Source: Acanthopleura granulata (taxonomy: Eukaryota > Mollusca > Polyplacophora > Chitonida > Chitonidae). From it: a stretch of 64,000 bases of DNA. The notes below the pieces were generated by a model. The model did no database searches. It was not told the origin of the DNA and was given only the letters and a program-made list of their open reading frames with translations. Position numbers and translations under genes: made by a program. Every line of letters starts with the position of its first letter. Position 1 is the first letter of the stretch. Positions 1 through 11,700 of this stretch are shown here, piece by piece. The stretch covers positions 43,807,772 through 43,871,771 of the forward strand of contig JABBOT010000080.1 in assembly GCA_016165875.1 (NCBI GenBank). Reading direction: 5' to 3'.

Positions 1-256
1 AAGGGAAAATTATCTTCCCTACCCACAACATGTTTTGGGGGATGAGGTGTGGATGTTGTGGGTTTGTGGGGAAGGAGCATGGATGGAACATGTTATTTTA
101 CAGGTAGAAATTGACTTTGATAGTTTTACTTATTTGTAAAGTCTGTGAGAAAGAAAAAACTTTTGTCAACTCACTAGCACAATGCAAGTTATGTTCCCTG
201 CTACAGTCATATGGGGCAGGTATTAACAGTTGATATGATCTAATTTCTTGGTACAG
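1..256. other. XRN1 intron (3' part)
   Basis: There is no coding exon here. The interval ends in the acceptor ttcttggtacag at 251-256. The exon holding the LDAD metal-binding motif is left of the window. Confidence 0.7.
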
Positions 257-2786
257 ATGATGTTGGGGTTAGTGAGTCATGAACCTCACTTTTGTCTCCT
301 TCGGGAAGAAGTTCGTTTTGGAGGCAAGAAAGACAAAAACAAAAGGTGAGTTTTTGAGTGAAGCGCCTTTGTACATGTTTGTAGTGACCGTAAATAACCT
401 AAAATTTTGTCCAAAAATATTAATCTTTAGAGGCAAATAAATGTTCAAAGATATTATTCCTTGTAATACTTTTGTATTACAAAATGGAAGGCTATATGTA
501 TTGTATCCTTCCATACTATTTTCCAGTATGGTATGATTCAACCTTCAAAACAAACCTCAAAACAACTTTGTAAAATCAGCAGAAATTTTAGAATCAGGAA
601 ATATAAACAACTTAGTCATGGACAAAATTTTAGGTCATTTTGGGTATTAACCCCTTAAGGAAACATGCACCGTTTCATTTAAACGGAATAAATAGTGGAT
701 GCGTTTGGGATCTATTTTAGACTTGGCTAGTTTTCCGAGTGTTTCTCCGTAACTCTTCGTCGTATTGAATTGAAACTAGGCATATTGTTTTATCATGACG
801 AGTTTTGCTCTGCTGTGGACTTCAACATATTGTGTTGGCTCAGAAGGGTAGGAGACATGAATTCTTGTTTATTGGTGTATTAAATAATAGTCAGTACTGA
901 GTGTAAGGGTGATGGCTGCACTATTTTTGGGGGTTAAAATTGGACAGGTCAAGGAGGGAACTATCGATGTTCTAACCTCACTTGTTTTCATTCAAATTTC
1001 CTGCTATAAAGCCGCACTGGATTTGAACGTATATGATTAATTGTCAAGAGATTCTAGCCATTCTTTGGTCAGAGAAGTCTTTTCTTTCCACGCTTAAGCA
1101 TAGCTTAAAAGTTCTGTAGAGACTAATTGTGGGAATGCGATTATGGGACAGATCGCTGGGGAGAGAGTAGATAATTGGCACAGTTAAGATCCGCTTGGAG
1201 AGTTTGGGTCTGTAATGTGTACAGACACAGCTTGACAGTGTTTCATGCGGCACTTCAGTCTCTTTTTCTCTGTGTGCAGGCCTGCAACCCCAGAAGAGAC
1301 GACATTCCACCTCTTACACCTCTCCCTCATGAGGGAGTACATTGACTTTGAATTCTCAGCCTTAAAGGAACCAGTAAGTACACATACAAATTAATTATGC
1401 ATGAATTCCCATTTCCATGGTGCTTAGTGCAAAATCATTGTCAGATAATAAGTACTGACTGGTTGTATTGTGAAATGCAAGAATCAGAGACCAATGCGTG
1501 AAATCTGTGGAGTTCTTGTATAATGAACTGTCTGCCTAGAGATAAAATACATTGCAGTATATATTTGATTGGTTTATTTGTTTTATTTTTCTCCCAACCC
1601 ATGATTGTTTCACATGTGTATTTTACCCACTGTGCCACCCCTGGGCGTGAAAAACGTACTGGCTAAGGTGATAGCTGGAATCAAACCACCTTTGTCATTG
1701 GTCAAGAGCTAATGGACTTTAGACAAGCATCCTAACACCTGTGTTAAACATCAAGTAACTAAATTGGCAATACTCAGCTACTACATCCCAATGAGTGTGT
1801 TTCAGGGGAAGTTGTCATTTGACTATGACCTGGAGAAGGTTATAGATGACTGGGTGCTAATGGGTTTCCTGGTGGGGAATGACTTCATACCACATCTGCC
1901 ACATCTCCACATTCATCACGATGGTTTGCCCCTGCTGTGGAGGACGTACATGAACGTGCTACCTAAAATAGATGGTACGTTTGCCTCGCAATTAGGACTT
2001 CAGGACTACTACCTCAGTAGTCAGATCAGGTTTGACCTACTTACACACTGATGATACCTACCAAATGTGGATATCTGAAATTTTTATTTAGCTCTTAAGG
2101 AGTTGTCAACAAGTACATTTCTTAAGCTTGAAAATTGAAGGAACTGAAAAATTGAATTCGACAAATTTTAAATTTAGGGCTGTGCTGAATATTGATTTCT
2201 CTACAGATAACACTGTAGTCCTATGTTTACATCTCGTCACCTTCTCTAGCCTTGTACCAGTTACCTAGAATTCCTGAGTTCAGCCACTGCACATTTAAAC
2301 GTATGATGTAAAGTTTATGAGAGGTCTAATTGTAATATTTGTATAAACACAAATGCAATTCAGTGAAATTTGTAAATTTCACTGGGACCCATATGGTGAG
2401 TTGCTGATTAGTGCTAGCTGTTATGAGAGATGTGTTCAGGAATCTGTCAGATTTGGGTATGAACTTAGCAATTACCTCCCCAACGAGCATTACAGTATTC
2501 TTTAGTGTTGTGCACAAAACAAATCATTTACATAAATGAAATAGGTAAATGTTTGCATGAATGCAGTGACTGTTATGTGTGACTTTTGTAGAGTTGGTGA
2601 TATCTGCCCATTTTGTGGCAGGTAATTCTCGACAGTTAGAAAGTGTTAGGAGATTTGGGCTACAAAAGAAAATCAGGATTGCATGCACATTGTATGTAAT
2701 GTGCAATGTCTGTTTTAGGTTACCTGAATGAAGGTGGATATTTGAATCTACCAAGATTTGAGAAGTTCATGAAAGAACTGTCAAAG
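257..2786 (+). CDS. XRN1: XRN1 exons 1-4: catalytic nuclease core, C-terminal part of conserved region 1
   Basis: Exons 257-345, 1280-1373, 1806-1974 and 2719-2786. The first visible residues, MMLGLVSHEPHF, directly follow the LDAD metal-binding motif of the family, so the preceding exon (left of the window) must end there. Exon 3 carries IDDWVLMGFLVGNDFIPHLP; the Asp of GND is one of the acidic metal ligands of the two-metal-ion active site known for XRN1/XRN2. Exon 4 encodes the GGYLNLPRFEKF segment. Exon 1 leaves two bases that exon 2 completes to Arg. Exon 3 leaves one base that exon 4 completes to Gly. These phase matches support the model. Confidence 0.95.
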
Positions 2787-5700
2787 GTAAGGGTCATTTC
2801 TGAACCCAAATACACTTTGGATTGGTAGATGTCATTTAGAAAGTGAATTTGAGTAACAGTGTTATCGTTATTAGAGATTACACTCTCTGGGTATAGCACA
2901 GATTCTAGTGCTGAAAATTGGCATGGACCTTCCCAGGTTTCGAACCAACGACCTCAGAGTCATGGACCAAATGGCCAGCAATACATATCAACCATCGATA
3001 CGACTCGACCAGCCAACCTTCTACAAAAATAGAAGGTAGCTGACGTGTAGACTTTTACAGCGAACATGCATTACCCCTCTGATGCTGAGAAGTGACACAG
3101 CTTTCTTAGGTGAATACATCAGATTGGTAGATGTCATTTAGAAAGTAAATTTAATTATCTCTCAAATTGTAGAGGTCTGAGCCATTTTCAGCACTAGAAC
3201 CTGTGATATGTCCAGAAAACTTAATCTCTAATAATGATAATACTGTTAGTAAATACACTTGTCAGAATCACTTGTCTGATTTTGTGTCAGTCCTAATATT
3301 CCAGGTTTCCTTATGAAATTCTCATGGAAATTTGTTTGATATGTAGATAGTAACTCATGTACTTGTAAAATGATTAAAGAGATTGTCCTCTATCTTTCAA
3401 CTTGTTTAAGTGGCATTTAGAAGTTGGGATGGAAGTACACTGGAACATTCTTATGGATATACAACTTCTTGGTTTATTATCACGACGTTTTGATGTAGAT
3501 ACTAACATCGTTATCAAAAGTATCTTTCAACTGCTTATGAGCTACTGGGTTAAGTGTTGAATAAATAGTTCATATCTTTCTCATAAGGCTGCATTTGTGG
3601 GGTTACAATATGAATGAAATGCTGAAGTGGAGACATCAGTGATATGGTTTGTTTTCAGTATGATGTGGACACATTCAGCGACCAATTCCAAGATTTGAAA
3701 TGGCTGGAAAGCAAAGTTGGGAAAGGTGGGCGGGGCAAGAAGGGAAATGGTCAAAATGGCAAGAGTAATAAACCTGACCAGGTGAGAGTTTACTTTGTAT
3801 CTCATAGCGCAAAGGCGTCATTGTACTGTGTCTCCTTCCTCTGATCTCATTGTTCCTAAAACCCTCAGTGGCTGGATACTTATGCTTTTGTTAAAGTCAT
3901 GTAGAGACGAAATAATGGCTTAAAACAGGAGCTTTCTTGTGTAGTTACACAGAATCTCATCCCCCACCCAACTTAAGTTTGTGTGTAATGAATACTACAT
4001 TTGTTTGGAGGTAAGATTTGCCTCTTCATAGTTTTCTAACAGGTGTGCTTACTTGTGTCAGGGCCAGTTGTCTGAGGGAGCGGGAGGCGGTAATCAGTTT
4101 GGGGTGCTTGTAAACCTAGTTGATGACGAGGACATGATCGATCTCGGCAAGGATCCTCAAAAGTCTGCTGTGGCAGGTGATTATCAAGTGTCCTCTGAGA
4201 GTTCCACCATTGTACACCTAAACATTGGGAAGGGCAATGCTGCAACCAATTTATACAGCCATGTAACTCTGCTTTGAACATTAATCATTAATTTGGCCAT
4301 GAGGATTTAGAACTGCATGTAGCCTTGTTGACAGTGTAGATAAAAATCCTGTCTAGTTTCCAGCTACAACACAGGTTCTATTGCATACCCAGATAAGATA
4401 AGGGAAGTTAAACTTTGTCATATGCTGTTCAGGTTACCAGGCTTTGGCAGATGTTCCTTGATATTACTGGTCATTAAAAGGAGCCTGTCTTGAGAATGGT
4501 GAGAATGTGAGTGTCAAAATCCAGTCTTGTTTAAAAAAGTTAGTGTGAATTAACATTGTTGTTTTTTTCCCACTCTCCATCTCTGTGTACTGCACCATAG
4601 ATCTGATAGACCTGAACTCTCGACCTGACACACCGGATACAGATGATGGAGATACGTTTGAGAGCGAGTTCAAGATGCACAAAGCTAACTACTACATGAC
4701 AAAGATGAACTATGCAGATGCCAGCAGGTGAGTGGTGAAAGCTGGGCCCAGGATAATGCCAGCATAAACAAGCTGGTTTATCACACACATGTAGTAAACA
4801 GTATACACAATACAGGCTAACTCTGAGTCACAATCCACTGGATACGTCTGAAAGCCGTTGTGAAGAAAGTATGCCTTTGCATTGTTTTTCTTTCATATTA
4901 ATGTAGGAACAGATGTTAGGCTGCCTTTATCTTGAATGGAACAAGCTCCTAGACAGGTTATTGTTGCAGGTTATTTTTCCACACAGTGATGTGGGTGTGT
5001 TTTGTGTTTGTGGCAGGGAGGTGCTCCAGGAGCAGGCCAGGGGCTACGTCCTTGCCATACAGTGGATTCTCCTGTACTACTTTGAGGGAGTGCCATCTTG
5101 GAGCTGGTGAGAAGAACACAGACAACAGTATTTCAGCCGTATCACACGGACATAAGCATCATGAAAATGTCTAAAGCATTGAAAACAAAAACTGATTAGG
5201 TTTAATCTTTAACACATACTCCAGTTTTTACTCTCTGTTTCCTGGGTGGAGGAAATCATAGAAAACCATCAGAGATTGGCAAAACATAAAAGAAAAGAAA
5301 AAGAAGCAACAAAACTGCAGACAGATATAATTAGTTTCTCTTTGATAACTCTAAAAAGAATTCTCATTTAGAAATTTAAATGATTTAAATGCTTGTTACT
5401 CATGTATAAGCTTTGGCTGTGACAATGCATGATCTGACTTTCCTTTATAACACATCGCCAATGTGAACATGTGTAATCTAGCTGTTGGATGTGTGCTGTT
5501 TCAGGTATTACCCCCACCACTATGCCCCCTACATGAGTGATGTCACAGATTTTGCAGATATGAAGATAGAGTTTGAGCTTGGCCAGCCATTCCTGCCCTT
5601 TCAGCAGCTTATGGCAGTTCTTCCTGCAGCTAGCAAGGAGATTCTCCCTCAACCCTATCAGGTAGGAGAAATCTCTCTGGGACTCTAAATCACTAACCTA

Positions 5701-8700
5701 GCTGAAGACAAAGTATTTGATGATGGGTGTGTGTGAAAAACAATATATGTATGTTATTTTATGAAGACAACTCTGTGTCATATTGTCATCTGTAGAAACA
5801 TACATTAATATGAAAAATTAGTTGCCATTAAATCTTTTCCAAGTACTAGAAATCTGCCAAGTTAATCTTATTGAGATGCATTTCTGTCATGCAGCTTGTA
5901 TCTAGTTATTGACACAAATTGCTTTTTTGTCGCCTAGTTTCAGGACCTGACCCAAATTGCTTCTTTGTTGCCTAGTTTCAGCGCCTGACCCAAATTGCTG
6001 CTTTGTCGCCCAGTTTCAGGACCTGACGCAAATGGCTTCTTTGTCACCTAGTTTCAAGACCTGACACAAATTTCTTGTTTGTCGCCTAGTTTCAGGACCT
6101 GACCCAAATTGCTTCTTTGTCGCCTAGTTTCAGGACCTGACACAAATTTCTCGTCTGCTGCCTTGTTTCAGGATCTGATGACAAACCCCAGTTCTCCCGT
6201 GGTAGACTTTTACCCTGTCAACTTCACAACTGACCTGAATGGCAAGCTGCAGGAGTGGGAGGCTGTTGTCCTTATACCCTTCATTGATGAGGTAATCTCT
6301 TTCAAATCCAAGATTCATTTTTCCCCCATCTTTCTTTGCATTTATAGCATATTTACTTTTAATGTTGATGCTGAAGTTTAGTCAGGTTCTGTTTCATTGT
6401 TTTCTTTCCTTAGAAACGCCTGCTGAAGGCAATGGAGCCAATCAATGCGGTGTTAACAGACGAGGAGAAAGCGAGGAATCGCCACGGTCCCCATCGACTG
6501 TTTGAGTTCAGCCCAGAACCTTTGGTTGAATACCCATCCCCGCAGCCTGACACCTTCCCTGATATCAAAGTCAACAGGGCCAGGTTTGTCACAATAACAC
6601 AAACTTCTAGAAATAATCGTCTAATCACTGTAACTAAGACCTCAAGCACACTCTCTCAAAATTTCATACCTCAAGTGCCCTGAGGAAATCCTGATTTTCA
6701 CTGTCCTTGGGTGGGTATGTCAGTGGGGTCTTTTCTGTTTATAATAAATGCATTCAAGGTCTAATGCATGAAGACAGCCATTACTTGATCGTCCATGGTG
6801 AGTTACTGAAGCAAAAAGCTGAAGCTTTAAAAATCTCTAATTTTACCCTGTCTGATCCTAAGTTACATGTGTAGGATCAAATTAAATCACACCAGTGAAT
6901 GTTAGTGAGTAAGAATTAAACCTAATCTTCATATGTTTTCAGATGTACAGATATCCCCATGTTTGAGTTCAGAGTTCCATCAGAAAAGCTTTACAAGGGC
7001 TTACCTGCAGGTGTGAGACTGGATGTTTACTTTCCGGGTTTCCCAACCATGAAGCATATACCCCACAAGGTAAGAGGCAGTGGCCCATGCCACCAAGAAG
7101 GCATGGTCTGGTACATACAGAACCTTCACAGTCTAACCTTATCAAAAGTCAGTCATAACAGCCAGCATAACAAGGAAAGATTCATAAGCCTGTATCTCAT
7201 GATTAGGACAAGTAATGTTTGTTTGTACCTTATAAACATGACAAAGCTAGGTTTATGAAAACTTCACAGTTATAACAAGGTTCGAAAAGGTACATGTACA
7301 TCTCATGAACACAACAAGGTATAATTCATAAGCTTTCACCTCATAAGCATCACCTCATTACCATATGGCTGACAAAAAGCATTATTGAGATACACAAATA
7401 TGATTCCCATGGCATCCTTTTAATTGCTAAATTTTTGGTTTTACCTACAACATGCATGGGGATTGTACATATAGGGCTACAATGTAAATTATCTTGGCAT
7501 GAAATGGTTTTGGTAGCACACAGCCCAAGTGTCTGTTTTTTTATGGTGTGTGCTCTGAATCTTGGCATTTTGTTGTTGCAATGATAGGACCAAGACACTA
7601 ATTCAACAAACCAGTTTTTGTTTGCTGCAAAACTGGATTGTGGATGCCTGTTATCTATGCCTTTGATTGGTTTCAGGCGCAGCTGAAGAAGGCAGGCGTG
7701 AAAGTATTCCAGATGAACAGTCGAGGGGAGAACATGGTAGTCTCTATCATACATGACACAGAAAAGGTAAGTCACTGAAGTGAGCAGGTGTGAAGGTATG
7801 CCTGATGAACAGTCAAGAGGATCTCCACTGAGTTGCTACAGATCTGTTTGAATCCTCGTGCTTTATGGATGTCATTGATGTTTGTTTTTAGTTAGTCACA
7901 GAAACTGTTCTTGCACATCTGCTTGGGTCCTCCCTGTTTTTGGATATCAGTGATGTCTCTCTCCTTTCAGTTTGGGGTATCAGGCTTTACTGATGTGACT
8001 GATGTTTGCTTGCAGTTAAGGGAAAACTCTGTTGCTGCAGATATGTTGGGGTCCCCATGCTTTGTCAATGTCTTTGTTGTCTATTTTCAGTTAGCGACAG
8101 AATCTGTTGCTGCCGATATGTTGGGGTCCTCATGCTTTATTGATGTCACTGATGTTTGCTTGCAGTTAGCCACAGAGTACGTTGCTGCAGACATGTTGGG
8201 ATGCCCATGCTTTATCGATGTCTTTGATGTCTGTTTTCAGTTAGCCACAGAGGCCGTTGCGGCAGATATGTTAGGGTCCCCATGCTTCGTTGGATGGCCA
8301 CACCTCTTTGAGGCTAAAGTTGTGGAAGTCAGTGACGGGGATATGAGGTAGGCATCATTGTGGTCACCTTTGACTCACACTTCAGTCTTATAAATGGTTA
8401 ATTTCTGAACATTTCAGCATGTGATGGCATGTAGGTGAAAAAATTCTCATATCAACCAAATTGCATCCCGGAAAATGTCATGATTGTAGTACATGACTGT
8501 TACAAAACTTTAAAATGTTCATAGACAGGATTATTTTCCTACATCATGACTTCAGTAGAGTGAAATGAATGAGTTGCTACAAATAAGTGGGTTATGAATA
8601 TAAGTTCATTGATAAAATTTAAATCAGAGAGAAAAAATAGCATAGACATGTTCAGATGAAAAAGTGATATAGTACAACAACAGTTGATTACCTCACCTGT

Positions 8701-11700
8701 ACATACATCATCTTACTTTCCTTTATGTTACCTTTTGTCTTTTTCCTCTCAAGTTGTGTGTGGGAAGGTCTGCCAGCAATCTGCAGATGGTTGTGGATTT
8801 GCCTCAGGCTCTGCCAGGTTTCCTCCCATCTTAATGCTGGGCAGGGTTGTATAAGTAAACTGTCTTTGAGTACAACGATCAAATAAATAAATAAATTTTT
8901 GTCTTTTTCACAGGTACAAATTGTCAGAACCTCAGTCCTCAAGTAAAGGGAAATCCCTCCGAAAAGGGGCGATAATTCATGAGCGGTTATCAGAGGGCGA
9001 CTCTGCTATCTGGAGCCGAGAAGCTGGCTTTATTAAAGAACAGTAAGCCACAGTTTATATCTGTTTACCATGGCAGTGGCAGCAGGGTTGAATTGTGACT
9101 ATCCAGTTGATATACTTGTGAGTTCAAGTCCAGCTCATGCAGGCTTCCTCTCTGGCCGTACGTAGGAAGGTGTGTGGATGGTCGTGGGTTTCTTCCAGGC
9201 TCTGCCTGGTTTTCTGCCACCATAATGCTGGCTGTTGTTGTATAAGGGAAAAATGGTTGAGTAAGACATAAAACTCCAGTGAAGTAAATAAATGAATAGA
9301 AAGTGTAGCCAGTTACTCTCCAGTGATTAACTACTCTCTGGTTTCCTCCACCCATGACCATGATTTATTGGTTCAGTATAGCATCAACACAAACCAGTTA
9401 ATTGGTCTCTGTTGTCTTAATGGATTTGTCTGCTTCACATGTTAAATGCTAGCTAAAATGGTCGGCTATGTTTAGTTTCCACATAGAAGTAGTTGTAACT
9501 ATTGTTAGTAGTTCTGACATCTCTAACATCTAACATTTGTACACCTAGGTCATCTTTACTTCTTGGATTCCTTTGGGCACTTGAAACTATTCCTAAAATA
9601 TGTAGTTCATTTTAACATGTATGTGGACTTAAGATAAGAAAAAGAATTCCCTTGTGTAGTGTTCATTTAGTTTTGTTGGTGTTAAATGTCAAGGTAAGCT
9701 TTGTCAGCAATGGTAAGTGACCTATAACTCTCCCCCCAAATTTACCTTACTGGATTACTTTTAGTGATGAAACATTAGAGTTTTCAGGTAGCTAATTCTA
9801 TGCCTTCCAAACAAACCTGAAAACTTCCCTCTGAGATCAGTTGAACTCTCAGAAACAGCCATGGGTGAAATTCTAGGCCATTTACCATAAACTTTGGCAC
9901 ACAGATTTATGGGTGAAGGAAACCAGAGCGACCAAAGTAAACCATAGACTTCTGCCAGGTACCCCTCAGACACAGTTACTATGAGCGTATACATTTGTTT
10001 TATATCTCTTCTTACACTTATTCCATGGACTGCCATTTATTCATTTTTTAAAATCTTTGCAGATACTATGAAAAGCGTGGTGTTGAAGTTGGCAGGACGT
10101 CTATTTTGTTGAAAGCTCTTCCTTTGATGGGACGGAGGTAAGTCACAAATTTGCATGTGTAGTTCTTATATAGACACAATTTTAGAACTCTTATGTTAAC
10201 TTTAAACTGGATTGTCATGATTAATGTGTTAATGAGGGAAGTTGTGCTGCAGTTTTTTAAACACTGCAAATTCCTGAGCTGGCTAATAGTAGGAGTGTTA
10301 ATCTGACACCTGTACACGTGGTTTTTCTGCTGTGCAGTGAGCATTGACTGAAGCAGAATGACCTTATTGCCCTGTGTGAATTTGTGTTCAGCTGAACGTG
10401 TCTCTGTTTGACATTCATGATAAAATGTAGTGGTGTTTAGACACTCATAATACGTGGAAAAATGTAGTGGTGTTTAGACACTCATAATACGTGGAAAAAT
10501 GTAGTGGTGTTTAGACACTCATAGTACATGGAAAAATGTAGTGGTGTTTAGACACTCATAATACGTGGAAAAATGTAGTGATGATAAAAGTATTAACTAA
10601 ACCAGAAGCAGTGAAACTATTAGCATGAAAATAATCAGTCTGATCTTTCCTCCATGTGCAGGTATATGTGTACAAATTATGGGCAGGTAACTCTGGACAA
10701 ACAGTGGGCCACTTGGTCTGTACCGTTGGCTCTACAAGCCTGTGTGAAGGTAATCAGCAGTTCCTTTATGTTGTCTCATGCATGTTATAATGCCAAACTC
10801 TTCAACATACAAAACATACAGCGCTTTGGTACATTGTTAAATACAAAGCTGGAACTGACCTCTCCTAATGCACATCTAGATCCTGTTTGGCAAAACTTTC
10901 ACAATGTGTTCCTGGCTTAGCTTCTATGACAACATATGTGGTGACTCAACACAGTGAATGGGATTGATGTAGCATAGTGATAGAATTGTAGAACAGGCCC
11001 CTTTGATGTTTGTTATTGAAAAGGCTTCTTCACAGCATCCCATATTATGCAATGGGATTGATGTAGCATAGTGATAGAATTGTAGAACAGGCCCCTTTGA
11101 TGTTTGTTATTGAAAAGGCTTCTTCACAGCATCCCATATTATGCAATTGTTTAAATTCTCTATCAGATAATATGTACCTGGTGTATATTCTGTAGTCAGT
11201 GTTTAGCCTTGCACAGAGAGAGAGAGAAATTGTGGGTGCTAGTGTTGACAACTTGAGATACTGTTTAGTTGTTGGCTAAACTCTGCTCTGAGCTGGTGTA
11301 CTCAGAGTGCTTTTGCAGCTTTCAGAAGTGAACTAGCATTTTCTTATTCACAGTATAATCGTGTGATGTAATCACTGGCAGATGCTATACTTGTAAGTCC
11401 TCCATGCCGAAGCTTTATTGTGCGGTTATGGGAGATAGCTGAAATTAGCTCACCATTCTAAGTCAACAATCAAACCATTGAACTTTGTAACTCCCTCATA
11501 TTTCCTGTCTTAAAGCAGATTATGTCTGCAAACTTGTGTCTGTAGGAACAGTATGTCCCAGCTTTGGTGATTAGTTTGTGTTTGTCCTGATCTGTTACAG
11601 GATATAGCCGTACATGACCCCTCGTACACACAGTTCACGAGTCTGGAGGAGTTGTATGCACCCTCCACACCTGTCTTCATGTTAGGATTCCCACATTATG

